Of a stretch of 64,000 nucleotides of DNA, positions 19,899-27,213 are shown in pieces. The stretch is taken from the NCBI GenBank assembly GCA_052161645.1, contig CP197414.1; one strand, given 5' to 3'. Below the pieces are notes generated by a model. It saw nothing but the letters and a program-made list of their open reading frames with translations. It was not told the origin of the DNA and did not search any database. The translations under genes and the position numbers were made by a program. Every line of letters starts with the position of its first letter. Position 1 is the first letter of the stretch. Origin of the DNA: Laterigemmans sp052161645. GTDB lineage: Bacteria; Planctomycetota; Planctomycetia; Pirellulales; Pirellulaceae.

Positions 19899-19986
19899 GA
19901 AGTTGCTAGTTGCTAGTTGCTAGTTGCTAGTTGCTAGTTGCTAGTTGCTAGTTGCTAGTTGCTAGTTGCTAGTTGCTAGTTGCTAG
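19899..19986. repeat. (TTGCTAG)n heptamer array, about 12 copies
   Basis: Perfect tandem units. The left end is within 4 bp of the Uma2 start at 19896. The right end overlaps the TAG stop codon of the next Uma2 gene (19983-19985), so the array occupies the whole intergenic space. Confidence 0.97.
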
Positions 19987-20519
19987 GTATCTTGCAACTT
20001 GACTTCGATTTGGCAGTTTGCGGTGAGCTGGAATATAGGCTGAGGATCAACGCTGGTGAGCGTTTCATAGCAACCGCTAGGCGTTAGCCTGTGTCTTTCA
20101 AGCTGGTTCGTCGCCGGGTCGGCGATCAAGTAATGCCGAACCCCCTGCTGCTCGTAAAGCATTCGCTTCTCTTCTCGATCGCGACGCGAGGTGCTGGCCG
20201 AGACAATCTCAACAATCAAGCTGGGCGGTTGCTCAATGAATCGCCCCAGCTCCACTCCGCAAAGTACACTCAGGTCCGGCCGGACTACCGTGTGCGGGTC
20301 GACCACCCAGTCCAACTCCACAACCACCTCACACTCTCGACATCCAGACCGCTTAATCGCCCCGACAAAACAATAGGCCAACTCGGCAAGTAACCGCTGG
20401 TGCGGACCGAAAGGAGAAGGCGTCATCGCAATCGGGATCCCGTCCCAAAGCTCCCACTCGCCTTCCCAACCACAATAGTCGTCGAAGGTATAGCGGGGAA
20501 TGATTTTTGGGGCGGGCAT
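19983..20519 (-). CDS. Uma2 family nuclease (divergent paralogue)
   Basis: A 178-residue Uma2 protein of a different subgroup from its neighbours. It begins PAPKIIPRYTFDDYCGWEG, has WELWDGIPIAMTPSPFGPHQ as the N-terminal signature, VVRPDLSVLCGVE for the first acidic residue, and LIVEIVSASTSRRDREEKR for the E-x-V...K catalytic pattern, then GVRHYLIADPATNQLE. It has the normal family length. Only 18 bp separate it from the Uma2 gene upstream (20538), and its stop TAG is part of a CTAG heptamer. As for its relatives, the target is unknown. Confidence 0.9.
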   Translation of the reverse strand: MPAPKIIPRYTFDDYCGWEGEWELWDGIPIAMTPSPFGPHQRLLAELAYCFVGAIKRSGCRECEVVVELDWVVDPHTVVRPDLSVLCGVELGRFIEQPPSLIVEIVSASTSRRDREEKRMLYEQQGVRHYLIADPATNQLERHRLTPSGCYETLTSVDPQPIFQLTANCQIEVKLQDT

Positions 20520-20537
20520 TGGGGATTGACTTAGTGG

Positions 20538-21098
20538 CTAGTTGCCTTCGAAGAGGTCTTGGAGGTCGAGTTGGGCGCCGGAGGCTACCAGGGGGCTGAG
20601 TGGGTTTCCAGCGGTGACTACGAATCGCGTTTGATAATCCGTGCCGTCGGAATCACGAAAAACATGGATACAGCGAGAGCGGCAATCGACAATCCAGTAT
20701 TCCATGATTTTGGCTTCCGCATAAAGAAGTCGTTTGACTTCGAGGTCTTTGGTAAGCGATGAATCGGCCACCTCGATCGCTAATTGCACGTCTTCGGCGC
20801 GGGGATGATGTTCTCGATATCGCTTGGCCTTGACCCAGAATAGATCCGGCTGCGGACGGCTATCGATCTGGGGTAAATCCAAGCCCGTTTGGGCGGTGAT
20901 CCGCGTGGTGGCGGGATCGCTGTTTCGAACCGACCAATTATTCAAATATGCAATCGAATCATCGTGCAAGGGGCCCGCGGGGTTCATCTCGACAAGCTCT
21001 CCGCGGATTAACTCGATTTTTCGCCCCAGTTCATCAAAGGCACCTTTGCGAACCATGGCGTCGTATTCATGGAGGCTGAGGTGAAGGGATTGGAGCAT
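20538..21098 (-). CDS. Uma2 family nuclease
   Basis: A 186-residue complete Uma2 protein. Landmarks are LHLSLHEYDAMVRKGAFDEL, LVEMNPAGPLHDDSIAYLNN, SRPQPDLFWVKAKRY, VQLAIEVADSSLTKDLEVK with the catalytic Glu and Lys, and AKIMEYWIVDCRSRCIHVF. It is the intact parent or sister of the truncated copy at 17330-17521 and a close paralogue of the protein at 19339-19896. The stop codon is the TAG of a heptamer-like sequence GGCAACTAG. The ATG follows CTCCC directly after an array of GGCTAGT, with no Shine-Dalgarno sequence. Confidence 0.92.
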   Translation of the reverse strand: MLQSLHLSLHEYDAMVRKGAFDELGRKIELIRGELVEMNPAGPLHDDSIAYLNNWSVRNSDPATTRITAQTGLDLPQIDSRPQPDLFWVKAKRYREHHPRAEDVQLAIEVADSSLTKDLEVKRLLYAEAKIMEYWIVDCRSRCIHVFRDSDGTDYQTRFVVTAGNPLSPLVASGAQLDLQDLFEGN

Positions 21099-21101
21099 GG
21101 G

Positions 21102-21188
<87 letters not shown>

Positions 21189-22061
21189 CCAACTTGCTCG
21201 CCGCACGGGCGAGCAGGCTGTCGAAGTATTCATAGTCGCCTTTGGCTCCGCGGAAGCTTGCCCCCTTGATGCATTCTTGCAGAACATTAGGCACCCGTAT
21301 TTCGCCGAAACCGATTACTTCTACAGCCTGCGAGCCCGCGGGGGGGCGGAGCTTGTCTTTTCTTGCGGCTGACGGAGCCTGCTAATGGGTAATACGCTTG
21401 CCCAAAACGCTTGTGGCTGCGGCTCGAATGCTGCAAACGATTGGGGACAATCGTTCTACACTAAGCGCGGACTTCGTTCCTTTGGGTGACAGGCTGGGGC
21501 CTGGCACTGCTGGCGCGTGCTGGTCGTATGGTCCTCTTCTTTTGCTTGAGTCTAGGCTAGCTGACAGTTTTTGCCAGAGCTTTTTTGCGGTTTGACGCAG
21601 TCGCCTGATGGCAAGAGGCTGCCGAGGATGGTTGTGCCTCTTTTAGGGTCTTGGAGGATCAGAACGCAAAAGAGCCTCCGTGTGATAAACATGCCGCGTC
21701 CCTGAACGGCCGACACTCCCACGCCCCGCGTGACGGTTGCTCGTGGGTGCACGATGGTTGACCCGTGTGGTGCCATTAATGGCTGTTTATTTTATGTTAA
21801 CTGAGTATCTTTGGTTTTTATGGGCGGATGGGTGCCGCTAGGCTTTGTCTCTCAGGCTACTGTGGTTGGCGAATTTGTCAATCATTTCGGCGGGGTTCGG
21901 GTTTAGAGGTTCGCTTGGCCCTCTCCGCCTTTGTGTGGCCGCATGGCCCTAGCGGTGGGGTCCATCGCCTTTTGGACCCGAAAACGCCGTCAGACGGGGC
22001 ACTCCCCGGTCCCGGCAGTTTGTGTGTCGCCCTCCGGGCTGTAGGGGCTTGGGGGCTGAGG
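21189..22061. other. Non-coding mosaic of dispersed repeats
   Basis: No gene is convincing. On the minus strand a frame from about 21380 to the array at 21188 reads VEVIGFGEIRVPNVLQECIK and looks protein-like, but it lacks a start and is probably a repeat fragment. A hairpin AACGATTG-GGGA-CAATCGTT lies at 21436-21455, followed by a GCGCGGACTTCGTTCCT repeat (21464-21490) that recurs near 23739 and 26567. A CGGCAGTTTGTGTG segment near 22014 recurs near 26991. Confidence 0.6.
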
Positions 22062-22546
22062 AGTGCTAGTTGCTAGTTGCTAGTTGCTAGTTGCTAGTTG
22101 CTAGTTGCTAGTTGCTAGTTGCTAGTTGCTAGTTGCTAGTTGCTAGTTGCTAGTTGCTAGTTGCTAGTTGCTAGTTGCTAGTTGCTAGTTGCTAGTTGCT
22201 AGTTGCTAGTTGCTAGTTGCTAGTTGCTAGTTGCTAGTTGCTAGTTGCTAGTTGCTAGTTGCTAGTTGCTAGTTGCTAGTTGCTAGTTGCTAGTTGCTAG
22301 TTGCTAGTTGCTAGTTGCTAGTTGCTAGTTGCTAGTTGCTAGTTGCTAGTTGCTAGTTGCTAGTTGCTAGTTGCTAGTTGCTAGTTGCTAGTTGCTAGTT
22401 GCTAGTTGCTAGTTGCTAGTTGCTAGTTGCTAGTTGCTAGTTGCTAGTTGCTTGTTGCTTGTTGCTTGTTGCTAGTTGCTAGTTGCTAGTTGCTAGTTGC
22501 TTGTTGCTTGTTGCTTGTTGCTTGTTGCTTGTTGCTTGTTGCTAAC
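22062..22546. repeat. (TTGCTAG)n heptamer array, about 68 copies
   Basis: The longest array of the window, about 485 bp. Most of it is perfect TTGCTAG. Toward the gmd gene the units change to TTGCTTG in two blocks, so the CTAG core is lost at that end only. Long arrays like this are expected to vary in copy number. Confidence 0.98.
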
Positions 22547-22550
22547 GCAC

Positions 22551-22572
22551 AAACGATTGGGGACAATCGTTT
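22551..22572. repeat. Hairpin repeat with GGGA loop
   Basis: AAACGATTG and CAATCGTTT form a perfect 9-bp stem around a GGGA loop, followed by TACA. It lies 10 bp beyond the gmd stop codon and may act as its terminator. The same design is found at 21436-21455 and within gspH. Confidence 0.85.
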
Positions 22573-22582
22573 TACAATTTGT

Positions 22583-23704
22583 TTACTCTTTGGTGACGGT
22601 GACTTTGTGACCGTGGTCTTTTAATAAGGCGTGCCTTCTCGCTTGATCTAAGTCATTGGCGACCATCTCGGCACACATCTCTTCCACCGTGATCTCACAC
22701 TCCCAGCCTAACTTGGCTTTCGCTTTGGCTGGATCACCCAATAACGTCTCCACTTCCGCTGGACGGAAATACCTTGGATCCACTCTCACTATCACATCCC
22801 CGGCTGCCACCGCAGGTGCTTTGGCTTCGTCGACCACTCGCGTTACCCGGGCTAATTCGTCGACTCCCTCCCCTTCAAACACCAACTCAATACCCGCCTC
22901 GGCGGCTGACATGCGGACGAACTCTCGCACACTTAATTGCTGACCCGTGGCAATCACAAAGTCTTCCGCTTGCTCCTGCTGTAACATCATCCACTGCATC
23001 CGCACATAATCTTTGGCGTGCCCCCAGTCGCGGAGCGAGTCCATGTTGCCTAAGTACAAACAGTCTTCTAAACCCTGGGCAATATTGGCTATCCCACGCG
23101 TGATCTTCCTGGTCACAAAGGTCTCGCCCCGCCGCGGTGATTCATGGTTAAACAAAATCCCATTGCATGCATAAATCCCATACGACTCGCGATAATTGAC
23201 GGTGATCCAATAGGCATACAACTTGGCGACCGCATAGGGCGAGCGGGGATAAAAGGGCGTCGTCTCCTTCTGCGGTGTCTCTTGCACTAAGCCGTACAGC
23301 TCGGACGTCGACGCTTGGTAAAATCGCGTTTTGTACTCTAAGCCCAAAAAGCGGATCGCTTCGAGCATCCGCAAGGTCCCAATCGCGTCCACGTCAGCGG
23401 TGTACTCGGGCGCCTCGAACGAAACGGCGACGTGCGATTGCGCTCCCAAGTTGTAAATCTCGTCTGGCTGAACTTCGTTGACAATCCGCGTCAAATTCGA
23501 TGTGTCGGTCAAGTCGCCGTAGTGCAGCCGGAACCGCGCGTTCTGCTCGTGTGGCGATTGATAGATATGGTCAATCCGCTCGGTGTTGAACGATGACGCC
23601 CGACGCTTGATCCCGTGGACTTCGTATCCCTTGTCGAGCAACAACTCGGCTAAGTAGGAACCGTCTTGGCCAGTGATGCCAGTGATGAGTGCTTTTTTGG
23701 TCAT
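22583..23704 (-). CDS. gmd: GDP-mannose 4,6-dehydratase
   Basis: A 373-residue protein that converts GDP-mannose to GDP-4-keto-6-deoxymannose, the first step toward GDP-fucose, GDP-rhamnose or GDP-perosamine. The ATG at 23704 was chosen because ALITGITGQDGSYLAELLL, the NADP-binding TGxxGxxG loop, begins four residues later. HGIKRRASSFNTERIDH, YGDLTDTSNL and FYQASTSELYG follow, the last with catalytic Thr/Ser and Glu. YPRSPYAVAKLYAYW supplies the Tyr and Lys. FNHESPRRGETFVTRKIT and RVDPRYFRPAEVETLLGD are diagnostic of Gmd. It has the normal length and no lesion. No fucose or perosamine synthase lies next to it. Confidence 0.97.
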   Translation of the reverse strand: MTKKALITGITGQDGSYLAELLLDKGYEVHGIKRRASSFNTERIDHIYQSPHEQNARFRLHYGDLTDTSNLTRIVNEVQPDEIYNLGAQSHVAVSFEAPEYTADVDAIGTLRMLEAIRFLGLEYKTRFYQASTSELYGLVQETPQKETTPFYPRSPYAVAKLYAYWITVNYRESYGIYACNGILFNHESPRRGETFVTRKITRGIANIAQGLEDCLYLGNMDSLRDWGHAKDYVRMQWMMLQQEQAEDFVIATGQQLSVREFVRMSAAEAGIELVFEGEGVDELARVTRVVDEAKAPAVAAGDVIVRVDPRYFRPAEVETLLGDPAKAKAKLGWECEITVEEMCAEMVANDLDQARRHALLKDHGHKVTVTKE

Positions 23705-23969
23705 GCGAGTTTCATAAGTGACGTGTAAGGGCACCAAAGGCGCGGACTTCGTTCCTTTGGGTGACAACAATTGTCACTTCTTGGAGCTGGTTTTTACAGG
23801 GTTTTAACGTGATTCGGCGGTTATTGGCGATTCGCTAATTATAGCCGCTGGGTGCGGTTTCGGTTAGTTTTTAGCGTCGCCTTTCGCTCCGCCGAAAGTA
23901 GCTTTTTCATGGCTTTCCCTACGCGAAAGGCGAGTGTTAACTTTCAGGCATTCTTGTGGTTGAGTGGTC
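23705..23969. other. Intergenic region upstream of gmd
   Basis: It holds the dispersed GCGCGGACTTCGTTCCT repeat (about 23739-23765) immediately upstream of the gmd start. The gmd promoter should be in this stretch or in the repeat array beyond it, but no clear -35/-10 pair was found. Confidence 0.5.
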
Positions 23970-24309
23970 CACTTTTTCTTTACAGGCTGGAAGCCTATTC
24001 CACTTTCTATTACAGGCTGGAAGCCTATTCCACTTTCTATTACAGGCTGGAAGCCTATTTCACTTTTTCTTTACAGGCTGGAAGCCTATTCCACTTTCTA
24101 TTACAGGCTGGAAGCCTATTTCACTTTCTTTTACAGGCTGGAAGCCTATTTCACTTTTTCTTTACAGGCTGGAAGCCTATTCCACTTTCTATTACAGGCT
24201 GGAAGCCTATTCCACTTTCTATTACAGGCTGGAAGCCTATTCCACTTTTTCTTTACAGGCTGGAAGCCTATTCCACTTTTTCTTTACAGGCTGGAAGCCT
24301 ATTCCACTA
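23970..24309. repeat. About 11 tandem copies of a 30-bp palindromic repeat
   Basis: The unit contains ACAGGCTGGAAGCCTATT followed by a pyrimidine-rich spacer (CCACTTTCTATT or CCACTTTTTCTTT) of 12-14 bp. AGGCT-GGA-AGCCT is a small palindrome, so the array can form a row of hairpins. The spacer length alternates. The last copy runs into the stop codon of ugd. A related element in reverse orientation lies near 62772. Confidence 0.96.
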
Positions 24310-25701
24310 GTTGCCGATGCCGGCGTAGTGGAAGCCTCGGGATGGCAGGTTTTGGTGCTTTAATAAGTTCCTGCCGTCGAATAAAAAGGCTGGCTTTTGC
24401 ATCGATTGATACACTTGGTCATAGTCCAACTCTTTGAACTCATCCCACTCCGTCAATATCGCTACCGCATGCGATTTGTCGGCCGCAGCGGTGGCACTGC
24501 TGACGACTTCGACGTTCTCCTTCAGCAATCGCTCGCTCTCGGCTGTTAACCGCCCGTCTTCGCCCATCATGATCGCTTTTAATTCAGCACGTATCTGCTG
24601 CTCGGTGACTTTCGGATCGTAGATCGATAATTTTGCTCTTTCGCGCAACAAATCGCGGCAAACGTAAATCGCAGCCGACTCTCGCGTGTCATTGGTGTCT
24701 TTCTTAAAGGCGAATCCCCAAATCCCAATCTTCTTGTCCGACACCGTGTTGAACATCGTTCGCACCATCCGCTCGACAAAACGACGCTTCTGGTAATCAT
24801 TCATGCGGACCACTTGTTCCCAGTATGCGGCCACTTCGGGGAGCCCAAAGTATTCGCAAAGGTACACCAAGTTGAGGATGTCTTTCTGGAAACATGAGCC
24901 TCCAAAGCCGACCGATGATTTGAGAAACTTGGGGCCAATCCGACTGTCAGTGCCAATCGCCGCGGACACTTCGTCGACGTCCGCCCCGGTCGCTTCGCAT
25001 AAGGCACTGATCGCGTTGATCGACGACACTCGCTGAGCTAAAAAAGCGTTGGCGGTCAACTTCGATAACTCGCTGCTCCACAAGTTGGTCGTCAATAACC
25101 GCTCGCGAGGCACCCAGGTCGCGTAGATGTCGACCAGCGACTGAATGGCGGCGTCCGATTCGCCCCCGATGAGGACTCGGTCTGGTGCCAACAAATCCTC
25201 GATGGCGGTCCCTTCGGCGAGGAATTCGGGGTTGCTGAGCACGTCAAAGGTGGCTCCATTACCCGAGTTGGAGAGAATCGTCTTGATCGCTTCGGCGGTG
25301 CGGACCGGCAAGGTCGATTTTTCCACGACGATCTTGTGGCCGCTAGAGACTCGCGCGATTTGGCGTGCCGATTTCTCGATAAACTCCAAGTTGGCCGCTC
25401 GTCCCGCTCCCGTCCCAAAGGTCTTGGTGGGCGTGTTGACCGAGATGAAGATCATTTGAGCCGCCGCGATCGCCTCTTCGACTTCGGTGGTAAACGTCAA
25501 ATTCTTGCCGCGACATGCCGCGACGATCTCGAACAAGCCCGGCTCGTAAATCGGCAACTCGTCCGAGTTCCACTGGGCAATCCGGTCGGCGTTGATGTCG
25601 ACAACGGTGACGTCAATGTCCGGACACTTTTTGGCGATCATCGCCATCGTGGGGCCACCAACGTAACCAGCGCCAATGCAGCAAATTTTGTTAATAGTCA
25701 T
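24307..25701 (-). CDS. ugd: UDP-glucose 6-dehydrogenase
   Basis: A 464-residue NAD-dependent enzyme making UDP-glucuronate from UDP-glucose for polysaccharide synthesis. The start at 25701 puts KICCIGAGYVGGPTMAMIA, the Rossmann GxGxxG, at residue 5; the upstream extension is not protein-like. VDINADRIAQWNSDELPIYE and PTKTFGTGAGRAANLEFIE resemble the animal-type subgroup of UDP-glucose dehydrogenases. VLSNPEFLAEGTAIEDLL, then GFGGSCFQKDILNLVYL with the catalytic Cys (about residue 275) and IWGFAFKKDTNDTRESAA confirm the family. The stop TAG forms part of GGCAACTAG at the edge of the 30-bp repeat array. It pairs functionally with gmd in sugar-nucleotide supply. Confidence 0.96.
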   Translation of the reverse strand: MTINKICCIGAGYVGGPTMAMIAKKCPDIDVTVVDINADRIAQWNSDELPIYEPGLFEIVAACRGKNLTFTTEVEEAIAAAQMIFISVNTPTKTFGTGAGRAANLEFIEKSARQIARVSSGHKIVVEKSTLPVRTAEAIKTILSNSGNGATFDVLSNPEFLAEGTAIEDLLAPDRVLIGGESDAAIQSLVDIYATWVPRERLLTTNLWSSELSKLTANAFLAQRVSSINAISALCEATGADVDEVSAAIGTDSRIGPKFLKSSVGFGGSCFQKDILNLVYLCEYFGLPEVAAYWEQVVRMNDYQKRRFVERMVRTMFNTVSDKKIGIWGFAFKKDTNDTRESAAIYVCRDLLRERAKLSIYDPKVTEQQIRAELKAIMMGEDGRLTAESERLLKENVEVVSSATAAADKSHAVAILTEWDEFKELDYDQVYQSMQKPAFLFDGRNLLKHQNLPSRGFHYAGIGN

Positions 25702-25754
25702 CAAAGTTGTGGGTCTCGAGTCTTGAGGGGTGAGTCTTGAGGGAATGTGGGGGT

Positions 25755-26345
25755 TTATGTGGGAAAGGGTTGGTCTGCGAGGGATAGAACAATGAAGCGT
25801 AGCACGTCCGCTGCTCCTTGCTCCCAGACCAAGTCGCCCAGGGTTCGCAATCGCGCGTGGTCGATCTTGTTTGCGTTCGCTTTGATAATTCGACGGAGAT
25901 CGCACGCGTCGTAGTCCTTTTCGTCTAAGCTACGTTGCGGCGAAAGCAAAGGGGCGTATTTTAAGACGATGGCCGCTTCTAAGGTTGGGTAGCGGCTGTG
26001 TGTTTCCGCATCTTCGATCACGTGCTCGCGGAGAATCAGTTCCTGGAAGGGACTCCAGGGCAACATCAGGTCGATCACCGGTTGCGGCTTGCCGTCGCTG
26101 TCGCAGTCCTGGGGATCGGAAAAGCGGATAACTTGCGACAAGGATTGTTTGCTGAGCGTCGGCCAGCGGTTTGCGATCGCGTTGGCCGCTCGCTGCTTCT
26201 GGCTGTAGGGAACTAACACGTCGACATCCTGAGTCGCTCGCGGCATCGGCAGATAGCCGACGTAACCGTGCAGGCCCATCAACACCCAATTTTTGATTTT
26301 GGCATCGTTCAGGCACTCAATGACTTCTTCCGGTGTCACATCCAT
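25755..26345 (-). CDS. Nucleotidyltransferase-fold protein
   Basis: A 196-residue protein from the ATG at 26345 (DVTPEEVIECLNDAKIKNWV). VLMGLHGYVGYLPMPRATQD followed by VDVLVP (residues 21-46) resembles the nucleotidyltransferase core with R-x-T-x-D-x-D retained, although the usual first Gly-Gly is replaced by Gly-Leu-His-Gly. VIDLMLPWSPFQELIL (about residue 95) may carry the third acidic residue, and LEAAIVLKYAPLLSPQRSLD is like AbiEii/DUF6036 proteins. It is a distant relative of the protein at 17756-18334 but has no small partner gene. The frame stays open for another 43 codons upstream, through sequence that looks like repeat DNA, so the longer start is disfavoured. Confidence 0.7.
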   Translation of the reverse strand: MDVTPEEVIECLNDAKIKNWVLMGLHGYVGYLPMPRATQDVDVLVPYSQKQRAANAIANRWPTLSKQSLSQVIRFSDPQDCDSDGKPQPVIDLMLPWSPFQELILREHVIEDAETHSRYPTLEAAIVLKYAPLLSPQRSLDEKDYDACDLRRIIKANANKIDHARLRTLGDLVWEQGAADVLRFIVLSLADQPFPT

Positions 26346-26766
26346 CGCTTGTTTTCTCCAGCGGCGACGATAGTCACTGGTTAACCGACTGCTGACACGG
26401 ATCCCATACGCGTGGCCGGCTGGCGCGGTTGGATCGGTAGCGTCGACGCCGACAAACCCGGTCTGGGCCAACATGGCGGCGTGCCGTGCGGCGAGGAATT
26501 CTTCCGAATCGAGGGGGGAAGGAGTCAGGGTTTCGATTTGTTTGTTGGGGATGTTGGGGATGGGTCAGCGCGGACTTCGTTCCTCTCGGTGACCACGTGG
26601 TGCCCCGCTTGCTTGCTCCCGCTCCGGCTACTTCGATGTACGCCCCGGAATTCCCATTGAGCATATACTCGGTACCTGATTTCGCAACCTTTCTGTTTGG
26701 TTCTTCACCAACAAGTCGGGATATAGCGCTGGTAGTGGTTGTTTGCCTGCCGTTAACGGGATTCAG
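26346..26766. other. Intergenic region with dispersed repeats
   Basis: A GCGGACTTCGTTCCT repeat copy lies at about 26567-26593. Open frames on both strands here (for example 26374-26664) are low-complexity translations of repeat DNA and are not called. Confidence 0.5.
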
Positions 26767-26912
26767 GTTAGTGGCTAGAGGCTAGAGGCTAGAGGCTAGA
26801 GGCTAGAGGCTAGAGGCTAGAGGCTAGAGGCTAGAGGCTAGTGGCTAGTGGCTAGTGGCTAGGGGCTAGGGGCTAGAGGCTAGGGGCTAGGGGCTAGGGG
26901 CTAGAGGCTAGA
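26767..26912. repeat. (AGGCTAG)n/(GGGCTAG)n heptamer array, about 20 copies
   Basis: A third version of the 7-bp arrays in which the variable triplet is AGG, then TGG, then GGG, always with the CTAG core. Blocks of each version are contiguous, as expected from local expansion. Confidence 0.96.
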
Positions 26913-27213
26913 GTTTGCGGACTCTTGCATTTTTTATCTGCATTTTTCCTTAGTCATTCTTTATTTGCAGCTAATCGGGCCCTCACGGGCACGGCAGTTT
27001 GTGTGGCGTCCTCCGGGCTGAGGGGCGCTTGTGTTTTGTGGGGCTGGGGCGAGAGGTGCTAAATGAGCAACTCGGCTGACTGAAAGGCCTGCGGGGCGAG
27101 TCAAACAGGGGGCTGCTAACTGAGGGAACCGCGGCTAGCGCCAAAGCGGCTAACAACTAGCCACTAGCCGCTAGCAACTAGCAACTTCTTCCCAGCAACT
27201 TCTTCCTAGCCAC
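26913..27213. other. Intergenic repeats downstream of the O-antigen ligase gene
   Basis: It contains a second copy of the CGGCAGTTTGTGTG element (about 26991-27030; the other is at about 22014-22050). A degenerate run of CTAG units in the inverted sense (27131-27213) reaches the stop codon of the ligase-like gene. Confidence 0.65.

Noticed and set aside
23852..24437. Three long overlapping plus-strand frames of TGWKPIPL-type repeats
   Set aside because: They are translations of the 30-bp palindromic tandem array in all three frames, with no start signal or codon bias. A repeat is the better explanation.
26374..26664. 96-codon minus-strand frame
   Set aside because: It overlaps a dispersed repeat and has an Arg- and Pro-rich composition typical of a wrong frame.
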